Assembly: GCA_024244665.1 (NCBI GenBank)
Contig: JAAEOI010000515.1
Span: forward strand, 1 to 28,645
From: Bacteroidota bacterium
Lineage (GTDB): Bacteria; Bacteroidota; Bacteroidia; Bacteroidales; GCA-2748055
Direction: 5' to 3'
Length of the DNA stretch: 28,645 bases
Shown: positions 17,200-24,759 of the stretch, piece after piece
How the letters are laid out: every line of letters begins with the position of its first letter
Position numbering within the stretch: the stretch's first letter is position 1
The notes under the pieces: model-generated
The model's input: only the letters and a program-made list of their open reading frames with translations
Told to the model about the DNA's origin: nothing
Database searches by the model: none
Program-made: the position numbers and the translations under genes

Positions 17200-18425
17200 G
17201 GTTCCACGGTAACAATTTTCTTCCTTGTTGCGGTATCTGAAAGGTTCTCGAAGTATTCGATCAGGATTTCCTTTTCCTGGCCGGTACTGGCACTGTCAGC
17301 ATAATATTCAAACCGGATGGACAGGTCGCTGTAGGTGCCCGATTCTTTAACTGTAAATGTTTGGGATTGGGTGTCAGAGTTGTATTTAGATATCCTCCAG
17401 TTAACCGGACCATCGGGCATTACCCTGTAAGACCACTCTCCTCCCGACATCTTAATGGTAAGGGAGTATCCTGCGGGCAGATCGGCTGCCATGCTGTAAA
17501 AAACATTGGAATGAAAGGTTGATTTTTCTGCATACAGGAGGTTCTCCCCGTAATCGCTGAATTCGGGATATTCTATCAGGCTAGTGTATTCAAATTCCGT
17601 ATTCTCCAGGAATACGTCCAGGTATTTTTCAAAATCGGGAAGATCAACTTCCATTCCCGTCTCCTCGTACCTCGATTCAAGGTTTTGCCTGATTAATTCT
17701 CTATCCAGCAACATGGCCTGGTTAACCAGTATGGAGCCGGTGGATCCGGAGTTCAGCTCACCATCTTCCTTCAGGTCCGAATTGATATTTGCAAGCAGCT
17801 CCGACAATTCACCAACAGTGTGGTAGCCCTGCAGAACCAGGGAGATGGCCAGAAGAATGGCATGTTCGTCGCCCGGCTGTGAAATATCAAGCAGTTCTGA
17901 TTCTGCCATGTCAGACTTCTCAATGGAAAAAACTCCCAGTATATCCTCCTGTGCCTGCACCTTGGCTTCAGTGAAAGAGAATCCTTCATCAAGCAACTGG
18001 TAGACCCGGTCCTTCTCCAGGTGGGAGATCAGGTTCACGTTCAGTGTACTCTTATCTGTCAGATTCGACAGGGCATACAGGACTAAGCGGGCAGATGATG
18101 TTTCGTCTGCTACTTCGTTGTAATAAAAGCCATCAGCTTTCAGCTCCACAAACTGGGAAGAAAGTTCCATCTGTTTCAGTTCAAAACTTCCACGGTTATC
18201 GGTGATCTGGGTATTAAAATTTTTACCGGTCTGAACCATTTCCTGGTTCAATTCGGCCACGGTAAGGGAGGTGCCGTTGAGATAGGGCCCCTTTTGAATA
18301 TACCCGGTCAATTCGTCAATGGAAACCGGATGAGCATTGTCGGGATTCTCTTTTTCACAGGAAAACATCAATATAAAAATCAGGGCACAGATCAGATACC
18401 CGGGAAGGAATTTATTCAGTCTCAT
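17196..18425 (-). CDS. Uncharacterised Bacteroidota lipoprotein
   Basis: About 409 residues from ATG 18425. The frame is open to a TTG at 18455, but that codon lies in a -7 promoter box, so the ATG is preferred. The signal peptide ends in the lipobox LMFSC (Cys near residue 23), predicting a lipid-anchored envelope protein. The N-terminal part (about 30-150: YIQKGPYLNGTSLTVAELN, then TDNRGSFELKQ and LKADGFYYNEV) looks like a carboxypeptidase-regulatory-like beta domain of the sort repeated in Bacteroidota surface lipoproteins. A helical middle (about 125-270) and a beta-rich C-terminus (about 300-409) follow. I do not recognise a characterised function and see no catalytic motif. It is the first gene of the three-gene minus-strand unit with the NimA-like and SDR genes. 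Confidence 0.85.
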   Translation of the reverse strand: MRLNKFLPGYLICALIFILMFSCEKENPDNAHPVSIDELTGYIQKGPYLNGTSLTVAELNQEMVQTGKNFNTQITDNRGSFELKQMELSSQFVELKADGFYYNEVADETSSARLVLYALSNLTDKSTLNVNLISHLEKDRVYQLLDEGFSFTEAKVQAQEDILGVFSIEKSDMAESELLDISQPGDEHAILLAISLVLQGYHTVGELSELLANINSDLKEDGELNSGSTGSILVNQAMLLDRELIRQNLESRYEETGMEVDLPDFEKYLDVFLENTEFEYTSLIEYPEFSDYGENLLYAEKSTFHSNVFYSMAADLPAGYSLTIKMSGGEWSYRVMPDGPVNWRISKYNSDTQSQTFTVKESGTYSDLSIRFEYYADSASTGQEKEILIEYFENLSDTATRKKIVTVEP

Positions 18426-18452
18426 GACATTGTTAGGTTGGTTGGCTTCCTT

Positions 18453-18460
18453 CAAAATTA
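18453..18460 (-). promoter_or_regulatory. Predicted -7 promoter box of the lipoprotein operon
   Basis: On the minus strand TAATTTTG is an exact TAnnTTTG match. It would start transcription near 18447, about 22 nt before the ATG at 18425. No good -33 element is visible. It is flanked upstream by a small palindrome AACTA-TT-TAGTT (18461-18472) that could be a regulator site or chance. Confidence 0.45.
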
Positions 18461-18544
18461 AACTATTTAGTTCAGTAAGTATATGTTCAATATCATTTCC
18501 AGCTTCGTAAAAATGAAGTATTTTAGTGAATTCATTGAAAGCTT

Positions 18545-18958
18545 ATGAGAATATCATCGATTTTATCTGTTTCAACTCTTGCACTTTCCATCGCCATTTC
18601 AGGTTGCGCTGACACTCAGGAACAGAAGGCAATGGACCAGGGAGAGGAGATCTGGTTTGAAGAGACTGTCCACAACTATGGTGAGATCCCCGAGGACGGT
18701 GATGGCAGCTGGACCTTCGTTTTCAAGAACCTGGGGAAGGAGGCCATCGTAATCAACCGGGTGCGCTCCACCTGTGGCTGCACTGTACCTGTATGGCCCA
18801 GGGAGCCTATTGAACCGGAGGCAACAGGAGAGATTACCGTTAAATACAATACTGCTCAGACAGGCACTTTTTTTAAGTCGCTCTATGTCTATTCAAGTGC
18901 TGGCAATTCGCCGGTGAAACTGCAGATTAAAGGGAAAGTCATCCCAAACGAAGTGTAA
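18545..18958 (+). CDS. DUF1573-domain lipoprotein
   Basis: A 137-residue protein with a lipoprotein signal peptide (lipobox ISGC, Cys about residue 21). The mature part is a single Ig-like DUF1573 domain (about 35-135). Its hallmarks are ETVHNYGEIPEDGDGSWTFVFKN, the cysteine pair in RSTCGCTVPVWP and IEPEATGEITVKYNTAQTGTFFKSLYVYS. Proteins with this domain are abundant in Bacteroidota envelopes and are thought to act in protein-protein contacts; no reaction is known. The aminotransferase ATG begins only 2 nt after its stop, so the pair is very probably one operon, although no functional link is evident. Confidence 0.92.
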   Translation: MRISSILSVSTLALSIAISGCADTQEQKAMDQGEEIWFEETVHNYGEIPEDGDGSWTFVFKNLGKEAIVINRVRSTCGCTVPVWPREPIEPEATGEITVKYNTAQTGTFFKSLYVYSSAGNSPVKLQIKGKVIPNEV

Positions 18959-18960
18959 GC

Positions 18961-20157
18961 ATGCCAGGAATATCAAAAAAAGGAGAACAGATGCCGGCCT
19001 CCCCCATCAGGAGACTGGTCCCCTTTGCCGAAGAGGCAAAGAAGAAAGGGCGAAAAGTATACCACCTCAATATCGGTCAGCCCGACATTAATACGCCTGA
19101 AGTGGCTAGGAAGGCGGTGAAGAACATGACCGCAAAGGTGATCGAGTACAGCCACTCGGCAGGAAACGAAAGCTACCGCCGAAAGCTTGCTGCTTTCTAT
19201 CAGGGAATCGGTATCGGGGTGGACCACACCGAAATGCTGGTAACCACCGGTGGCTCGGAGGCGATCACCTTCACACTGATGTCTACGGTCAATCCGGATG
19301 AGGAGGTAATTGTACCGGAGCCTTTCTATGCCAACTATAACGGTTTTTCGGTTTCAGCCGGGGTCCGGGTACTTCCAATCACCTCTGCCATTGAAGACGG
19401 ATTCGCCCTGCCTCCTGTCGAGGAGTTTGAGAAAGTAATCACCCCGAAAACCAGGGGGATCATTATCTGCAACCCCAACAATCCCACAGGCTACCTCTAC
19501 TCACAGGAGGAGTTGGAGAGGCTCGGTGAAATTGTGAAGAAACATGATCTCTACCTCTTCTCGGACGAAGTCTACCGGGAGTTCTGTTATGATGGCGAGG
19601 AGCATTTTTCAGCCATGAACCTGAAGGGGCTGGAGGAACACGTAGTAATGTTCGATTCGGTATCGAAACGCTACAGTATGTGCGGTGTGAGGGTAGGCGC
19701 CCTTGTTTCGAAGAACAAGCAGGTCATATCCACTGCCCTTAAATTCGCCCAGGCCAGGCTGAGTCCGCCCTCATACGGACAGGTGGCCGGTGAAGCTGCA
19801 CTTGACACACCTCCCTCCTATTTCAAGGAGGTTTATGATGAGTACCTGGAACGGCGTGACTTCATGGTGGAAGCCCTGAATAAAATACCGGGAGTGCTTT
19901 GCCCCACTCCCAAGGGAGCATTTTACACTGTGGTGAAACTTCCGGTAAAGGATGCCGATCACTTCTCACAATGGATCCTCAGCGACTTCGAATACAACAA
20001 CCAGACGGTAATGATGGCACCGGCTTCAGGTTTCTATTCCACGCCCGGACTGGGTAAGCAGGAGGTCAGGATTGCCTATGTATTGAAGAAAGAGGATCTG
20101 GCCATGGCCATTGAGACACTTGAGGAGGCGCTTAAAGTTTACCCGGGGCGAACCTAA
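18961..20157 (+). CDS. Class I/II pyridoxal-phosphate-dependent aminotransferase
   Basis: A 398-residue fold-type I aminotransferase, the usual AAT-superfamily length. It shows the N-terminal YHLNIGQPDINTPE, the glycine-rich TTGGSEAI PLP-phosphate region, CNPNNPTGYLYS (Asn contacting PLP), LFSDEVYREFCYDGE (Asp pairing with the pyridine N), the Schiff-base lysine in DSVSKRYSMCGVRVG (Lys236), and the C-terminal VRIAYVLKKEDL with the substrate-carboxylate Arg. It resembles the aspartate/aromatic aminotransferases annotated in Bacteroidota, but the amino-donor specificity cannot be fixed from sequence. It is 2 nt downstream of the DUF1573 gene. Confidence 0.95.
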   Translation: MPGISKKGEQMPASPIRRLVPFAEEAKKKGRKVYHLNIGQPDINTPEVARKAVKNMTAKVIEYSHSAGNESYRRKLAAFYQGIGIGVDHTEMLVTTGGSEAITFTLMSTVNPDEEVIVPEPFYANYNGFSVSAGVRVLPITSAIEDGFALPPVEEFEKVITPKTRGIIICNPNNPTGYLYSQEELERLGEIVKKHDLYLFSDEVYREFCYDGEEHFSAMNLKGLEEHVVMFDSVSKRYSMCGVRVGALVSKNKQVISTALKFAQARLSPPSYGQVAGEAALDTPPSYFKEVYDEYLERRDFMVEALNKIPGVLCPTPKGAFYTVVKLPVKDADHFSQWILSDFEYNNQTVMMAPASGFYSTPGLGKQEVRIAYVLKKEDLAMAIETLEEALKVYPGRT

Positions 20158-20202
20158 TCAGCACGGGGCTGTTTATCTTATGTACAAGTCGCAGGATTTG
20201 AC

Positions 20203-20210
20203 TACCTTTG
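20203..20210 (+). promoter_or_regulatory. Predicted -7 promoter box of the RNA helicase gene
   Basis: TACCTTTG matches the Bacteroidota -7 element TAnnTTTG exactly and lies in the 81-nt gap before the helicase gene. The transcript would begin near 20215 with a leader of about 24 nt before the TTG start. No convincing -33 element is seen. Confidence 0.5.
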
Positions 20211-20238
20211 CAAAACATTTTTTTAAGAAAGAAACATA

Positions 20239-21561
20239 TTGAAATTTAGTGAATTCGGCTTCACCCCCTCCCTGATGGAGGGCATTGAGGCCATGGGATT
20301 TGAAACCCCGACACCCATCCAGCAACAAGCCATACCAGCCATACTGGAGGGAAGAGACATTATCGGATCGGCGCAGACCGGCACCGGGAAAACAGCAGCA
20401 TTCCTGCTTCCTGTCATTCAGAATATTATTGCCAACAAAAGGGTCAATAAAACCAGGGCCCTGATCATTGTTCCCACACGGGAGCTGGCTCAGCAGATTG
20501 ACCAGCAAATGGAGGGTTTTGGATATTTTACACCGGTGGGCTCAATTGCGGTATACGGTGGAGGAGACGGCGCGCTGTTTGCCAGGGAGAAGAAAGCACT
20601 CTCGGAAGGTACCGAAGTGGTAATATGCACTCCGGGAAGGATGATCGCCCACCTGAATAACAACTATGTGAAATTTGACGGATTGGAGTACCTGATCCTG
20701 GACGAAGCCGATCGCATGCTGGATATGGGATTTCATGAGGACATCATGAAGATCATACAGTACATACCCAATAAAAGGCAGAACCTGATGTTCGCGGCCA
20801 CCATGCCCAAAGATATCCGGACCCTGGCCAGGAAAGTACTGAACGACCCGGTCGAAATCAGTATTGCTATCTCCAAACCTGTAGAGAAAATACTCCAGGT
20901 TGCCTACCCGGTCTATGAAACACAGAAATTGCCGCTGGCGATCCACCTGCTTAAGGGACGTAACCTGAAGAGTGTGATTGTATTCTGCTCCACAAAGATC
21001 TCAGCAAAACAACTTGGCAGGCAGCTAAAACGCGAAGGACTTAAAGCAGAGGATATCCATTCGGACCTGACCCAGAAGGAGCGTGGGGAGATTATGCTCC
21101 AGTTCCGGAACCGGAAACTGAATATTCTGGTTGCCACCGACCTGCTGTCGCGTGGTATTGATATCGACAACATTGAGCTGATCATCAACTACGATGTGCC
21201 CCACGAAGGCGAGGACTATATCCACCGTATCGGGCGTACAGCCAGGGCTGATACGGACGGTATTGCCATCACCCTGATCAGCCAGGAGGAGCAGTATAAA
21301 TTTGCCCGCATCGAAAAGCTCCTGGAGAAGGAGGTAACAAAATCGATGGTCCCGGAGGAACTGGGTGAAACACCTGAATACAACCCGGATAAGAACCGCG
21401 GACGTGGTGGCGGAGGCGGTAGAAATTTCAAGGGAAAAGGCTCCGGTGGTAACAGGCACAAAGGAAACAGGTCAGGTGGAAACAGATCGGGAGACAAAAG
21501 GTCGGGCGGTGGAAAAGGCAGATCCGGTTCCTACAAGGGCAATTCCGGCTCTCGCAAATAA
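20239..21561 (+). CDS. DEAD-box ATP-dependent RNA helicase (RhlE-like)
   Basis: A 440-residue DEAD-box RNA helicase with a TTG start that gives MKFSEFGFTP, the expected N-terminus for RhlE-like enzymes. Motifs in order: Q motif (FETPTPIQQQ, about 21-30), Walker A AQTGTGKTA (about 54-62), PTRELAQQ, TPGRM, DEAD in LILDEADRMLDMGF, motif III FAATMP, then IVFCSTK, ATDLLSRGIDID (motif V) and HRIGRTARA (motif VI). Motif III reads AAT where most DEAD-box proteins have SAT. The last ~55 residues are a low-complexity Gly/Arg/Lys/Ser-rich tail typical of RNA-binding extensions in cold-shock or ribosome-assembly helicases. It is alone in its unit, with a promoter box at 20203-20210. Confidence 0.95.
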   Translation: MKFSEFGFTPSLMEGIEAMGFETPTPIQQQAIPAILEGRDIIGSAQTGTGKTAAFLLPVIQNIIANKRVNKTRALIIVPTRELAQQIDQQMEGFGYFTPVGSIAVYGGGDGALFAREKKALSEGTEVVICTPGRMIAHLNNNYVKFDGLEYLILDEADRMLDMGFHEDIMKIIQYIPNKRQNLMFAATMPKDIRTLARKVLNDPVEISIAISKPVEKILQVAYPVYETQKLPLAIHLLKGRNLKSVIVFCSTKISAKQLGRQLKREGLKAEDIHSDLTQKERGEIMLQFRNRKLNILVATDLLSRGIDIDNIELIINYDVPHEGEDYIHRIGRTARADTDGIAITLISQEEQYKFARIEKLLEKEVTKSMVPEELGETPEYNPDKNRGRGGGGGRNFKGKGSGGNRHKGNRSGGNRSGDKRSGGGKGRSGSYKGNSGSRK

Positions 21562-21658
21562 CCTTTACCTGGATCCGGCTACAATGAACCGTCGCTGATC
21601 CCCGGCTTCAGGTACACACAAGGGTACACAGCATCGAAATGACCCTAAGCCTATTTCT

Positions 21659-22843
21659 TTATTCATATATTATGTACCCCTTTCTCAATTCTTTAAACGA
21701 ATCTATTTCAGACCTCCAACTCTCCCGTATCTGATCCTCGCTCCACCCTTCTTCAATCTGCTTCCTCAAGGATGCGGTACCTGAAAGGGTTTCAAAATAG
21801 GGAGTAAAAAACTCCCCCTTGTCTGGAAAATTTTCATAGGCATCCAGGAGGAACTCAAGGTGGAGTCGCTTCCATCCCCGTGCCGGGTTAAAGTCCCTCA
21901 GGTCCTTCCCATAACAGACCTGCCCTTTGAACTTAGGGTTGCCTGCCACACCTGGAATAACTACCGGTGTAAAGGCAAAGCCCCCATCCAGCCGGGGATG
22001 GCCATAAACCTCAAAGGGCATGGCTGTTCCCCTTCCTTCACTCAGTACGGTTCCTTCAAAGAAGCAGGTGGAGGGATAGAGCTGAATGGCATGGTCGTTG
22101 GAAAGATTGGGCGACGGACGAACAGGTAGGGAATATGAGGTTCCGTGATCGTAGTTTTCACAGGGAATGACCGTCAGATCACACCGGACTCCTTCATCTA
22201 GCCACCCCTCCCCATTGATCATCTGTGCCAGTTCACCCATGGTCATGCCGTAGACCACAGGGATCGGATGCATCCCCACAAATGAGGTATAACCGGGTTC
22301 CAGTACAGGGCCGTCCACATACCCCCCGTTTGGATTGGGACGATCGAGCACCACCAGCGGAATCCCATTTTCGGCACAGGCCTCCATCACATAGTGAAGG
22401 GTTGAAATGTATGTGTAAAAGCGGGTACCCACATCCTGGAGATCGAATAACACCAATGCAATCCCCGACATCTGCTCTCCTGAGGGCTTCTTGTTGTTTC
22501 CATAGAGGGAGACCACAGGGATCCCGGTAAGCGGATCGCTGTGATCATCGATAGAAACTCCTGCACCGCGTTCTCCACGGAAACCGTGTTCCGGACAAAA
22601 CAATTTCTTAACCTGCCCGTAGGCAATACCGGAACTCAGAAGTGTATCCACAAGGTGTACCCGGTTTACCAGCGAGGAGTGATTTGCCACCAGGGCAATA
22701 TGCCTGTCCCCTATTATCGGAAGGTACTTCTCGATGAATACTGCTCCCGGCTTTACCTCCGGTGTTCTGTCCTGGCTCACGACACAGGCCGAAAACAGGA
22801 TCATTGCAATGGTGAGGACTATTTTGTGACAATTGCTAAACAT
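21659..22843 (-). CDS. namZ: DUF1343-family exo-beta-N-acetylmuramidase (NamZ-like)
   Basis: 394 residues from the ATG at 22843. The family includes Bacillus NamZ (YbbC) and Tannerella NamZ proteins, which remove terminal N-acetylmuramic acid from peptidoglycan fragments. The N-terminus MFSNCHKIVLTIAMILFSAC is a signal sequence, possibly with a lipobox. Conserved blocks are IALVANHSSLVN, the catalytic-region LFCPEHGFRGERGAG, LFDLQDVGTRFYTYISTLHY, VVLDRPNPNGGYVDGPV, RPSPNLSNDHAIQLYPSTCFFEGTVLSEGRGT and the C-terminal half. An open frame continues upstream to 23248, but it is antisense to the permease gene and lies beyond the promoter, so it is rejected. It should act outside the cytoplasmic membrane in wall turnover, like the MltF-type enzyme 1.9 kb away. 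Confidence 0.94.
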   Translation of the reverse strand: MFSNCHKIVLTIAMILFSACVVSQDRTPEVKPGAVFIEKYLPIIGDRHIALVANHSSLVNRVHLVDTLLSSGIAYGQVKKLFCPEHGFRGERGAGVSIDDHSDPLTGIPVVSLYGNNKKPSGEQMSGIALVLFDLQDVGTRFYTYISTLHYVMEACAENGIPLVVLDRPNPNGGYVDGPVLEPGYTSFVGMHPIPVVYGMTMGELAQMINGEGWLDEGVRCDLTVIPCENYDHGTSYSLPVRPSPNLSNDHAIQLYPSTCFFEGTVLSEGRGTAMPFEVYGHPRLDGGFAFTPVVIPGVAGNPKFKGQVCYGKDLRDFNPARGWKRLHLEFLLDAYENFPDKGEFFTPYFETLSGTASLRKQIEEGWSEDQIRESWRSEIDSFKELRKGYIIYE

Positions 22844-22865
22844 TTGACAAAGATAACTACATTTG
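22833..22865 (+). promoter_or_regulatory. Predicted promoter of the LolC/E-like permease-NUDIX operon
   Basis: The -7 box TACATTTG (22858-22865) matches TAnnTTTG exactly and is preceded by TTG at 22833-22835 with a 22-nt spacer, suitable for a Bacteroidota -33 element. The transcript would start near 22870, about 28 nt before the TTG at 22898. The promoter overlaps the namZ promoter and the first codons of namZ. Confidence 0.5.
22848..22855 (-). promoter_or_regulatory. Predicted -7 promoter box of namZ
   Basis: On the minus strand TATCTTTG is an exact TAnnTTTG match ending only 4 nt before the ATG at 22843. Transcription would begin at or next to the start codon, giving a leaderless or nearly leaderless mRNA. 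No -33 TTTG is visible at the usual distance. It sits 2 nt from the opposite-strand -7 box. Confidence 0.45.
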
Positions 22866-22897
22866 AATCCAGAATCCAGATCCAGGACACAGAACCT

Positions 22898-24142
22898 TTG
22901 AATACCGAACTTTTTATCGCACGCCGGATTATTGGCAGGAAGAAGGGCCGCAAAAGTTTTTCCGGCTCCATCATCGCCATTGCTACCTTTGGTATTGCAC
23001 TGGGTTTGACCGTAATGATTATGGCTGTCTCCATCATTACCGGATTTAAGAAGGAAATCTCGGCGAAAGTCACCGGCTTTGGTGCCCATATTCAAATTCT
23101 GAACCTGGATTCCAACCTCTCCTTCGAAACTCAACCTGTCCCGGCCCACCTGGAGAGCCTTGATAGGGTAAAAATGATGGAAGGGATCAGGAATGTGCAG
23201 CCTTTTGCCATCAAGGCTGGCATTATTAAGACCGGCGAAGAGATCCACGGAGCGGTCCTAAAAGGGATTGATGAGCAATACAACTGGGACTTTATTGAAA
23301 AACATATGACCGGAGGGGAGACCTTCAGGATCAGCGATTCGGTGCGGACCAACGATGTGGTCCTCTCCCGTCAGACGGCCGACCTTCTTAAACTGGAGAT
23401 TGGCGATAAGTTCACTATGTACTTCATCCAGGAGCCTCCAAGAGCCCGGACATTTACCATCCGGGGGATCTATAGCACGAGCCTGGAGGAGTTCGACCGG
23501 CTCTACATCTACGCAGATATCAAGCAGGTTCAAAGGCTGAATGACTGGCAACAGGGGGAGGTAAGCGGACACGAGGTCCTGCTGGAGGATATGGACCACC
23601 TTGCCGAAATGGCTGATCTAATCAGGGATGAGGTGGGGGTTGAATTCCTGGAGGACGGAAGCCGGCTCAAGGTAGAGACCATCCATGAGAAATACACCCA
23701 GATTTTCGACTGGCTCAACCTGCAGGATCTGAACGTCGTGGTGCTGATTATCCTGATGCTGATAGTGGCGGGTTTTAACATGATATCCGGGCTCCTGATC
23801 CTGATTCTTGAACGTACCAATATGATTGGGATCCTGAAGGGACTGGGAACCACCAGTGCATCCATTCGGAAAATTTTCCTATACCAGTCAGCCTACCTGA
23901 CCCTGGTTGGACTGGCCTGGGGCAACCTGATCGGGATCGTACTCTGTCTTGCTCAGAAGTACCTGCACATTGTCTCACTCGACCCAAGCTCCTACTACCT
24001 TGATACGGTACCTATCAACCTGAACCTGATCCACATCCTGCTGCTGAACCTGGGAACCATGGCCATCACCATCCTTTTCCTCCTTCTTCCCTCCATGATT
24101 ATTGCAAGGATCTCTCCGGATAAAAGCATCCGCTTCGGCTGA
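22898..24142 (+). CDS. LolC/LolE-like ABC transporter permease (FtsX/MacB type)
   Basis: About 414 residues from the TTG at 22898, which gives MNTELFIARRIIG, the usual beginning in Bacteroidota. The frame is open further upstream to 22541, but that part is antisense to namZ. Layout: a cytoplasmic N-terminus rich in Arg/Lys, TM1 (about 23-48), a periplasmic MacB-like domain (about 50-270, including KVTGFGAHIQILN and NDVVLSRQTADLLKLEIGDK), then an FtsX module with three segments at about 277-303, 330-352 and 376-402. This is the LolC/E architecture, which moves lipoproteins from the inner membrane to the periplasmic chaperone LolA. The ATPase partner (LolD) is not in the window, so the substrate is an inference. 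Its stop and the next ATG overlap as TGATG. Confidence 0.93.
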   Translation: MNTELFIARRIIGRKKGRKSFSGSIIAIATFGIALGLTVMIMAVSIITGFKKEISAKVTGFGAHIQILNLDSNLSFETQPVPAHLESLDRVKMMEGIRNVQPFAIKAGIIKTGEEIHGAVLKGIDEQYNWDFIEKHMTGGETFRISDSVRTNDVVLSRQTADLLKLEIGDKFTMYFIQEPPRARTFTIRGIYSTSLEEFDRLYIYADIKQVQRLNDWQQGEVSGHEVLLEDMDHLAEMADLIRDEVGVEFLEDGSRLKVETIHEKYTQIFDWLNLQDLNVVVLIILMLIVAGFNMISGLLILILERTNMIGILKGLGTTSASIRKIFLYQSAYLTLVGLAWGNLIGIVLCLAQKYLHIVSLDPSSYYLDTVPINLNLIHILLLNLGTMAITILFLLLPSMIIARISPDKSIRFG

Positions 24143-24759
24143 TGAGGATTGAAACAGATACCGGGCACTGGAGAAGGGCACTCAAAGAAGCTCTTCCCGG
24201 AGAGAAGGCTCAACTGGGGATGGCCCCTGAATTCAGGGGTGGATTCACTCATAAATCTGAACCGGTTCCTGCAGCGGTAATGATCCTTATGTTCCCTTCT
24301 GAAAACGGTACCTCTGTCGTATTCATCAAACGGAACACCTATGATGGCCCGCACAGCGCTCAGGTAAGCTTCCCGGGAGGGGCATGGGAACGGGCCGATG
24401 GCTCATTGGAAGATACGGCCCTCAGAGAGACCCGAGAAGAGCTCGGAATAAGCGGCAGAATTCACCTACTGGGATCATTAACCCGGCTTCATATCCCAGT
24501 CAGCAATTTCATAGTAAGCCCTTTTGCAGGCTGGATGGAACAACGCCCGGTGTTTAATCCCGATCCCTCGGAGGTTCAGTATGTGATTGAATCGACACTC
24601 GGTGAACTGCTTGATCCTGCCAACATCCTGTCCGGAAATTGGGAACACCACGGTCGTACCATAGTGGCACCCTACTACCGGGTGGGGAAAGAGAAGATTT
24701 GGGGGGCTACTGCCATGATGCTCTGTGAATTTCTTCAATTGGCCTCCACTCTGCAATGA
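24142..24759 (+). CDS. NUDIX hydrolase, CoA pyrophosphatase (NudL/NUDT7) type
   Basis: A 205-residue NUDIX protein. The CoA-pyrophosphatase version of the NUDIX box is visible: SFPGGAWERAD followed by TALRETREELG, with the Asp placement seen in NudL/NUDT7. The preceding FIKRNTYDGPHSAQVSFPGG fits the UPF0035 signature. These enzymes cleave CoA or related nucleoside diphosphate derivatives, needing Mg2+ or Mn2+. The start ATG overlaps the permease stop (TGATG). The C-terminal IWGATAMMLCEFL is the usual end of this family. Its last 53 nt overlap, on the opposite strand, the end of the MltF-type gene. The exact substrate is not determined. Confidence 0.93.
   Translation: MRIETDTGHWRRALKEALPGEKAQLGMAPEFRGGFTHKSEPVPAAVMILMFPSENGTSVVFIKRNTYDGPHSAQVSFPGGAWERADGSLEDTALRETREELGISGRIHLLGSLTRLHIPVSNFIVSPFAGWMEQRPVFNPDPSEVQYVIESTLGELLDPANILSGNWEHHGRTIVAPYYRVGKEKIWGATAMMLCEFLQLASTLQ

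Noticed and set aside
21611..21630. Direct repeat GGTACACA spaced by 4 nt after the helicase gene, considered as a repeat array or attachment site
   Set aside because: Only two copies of 8 nt, with no flanking integrase, spacer pattern or further repeats.
22541..22897. N-terminal extension of about 119 codons on the permease gene
   Set aside because: It is antisense to namZ and precedes the probable promoter; the TTG at 22898 gives the N-terminus usual for the family.
22844..23248. N-terminal extension of about 135 codons on the NamZ-like gene
   Set aside because: It is antisense to the permease gene, ends upstream of the namZ -7 box, and would put the signal peptide in the middle of the protein.
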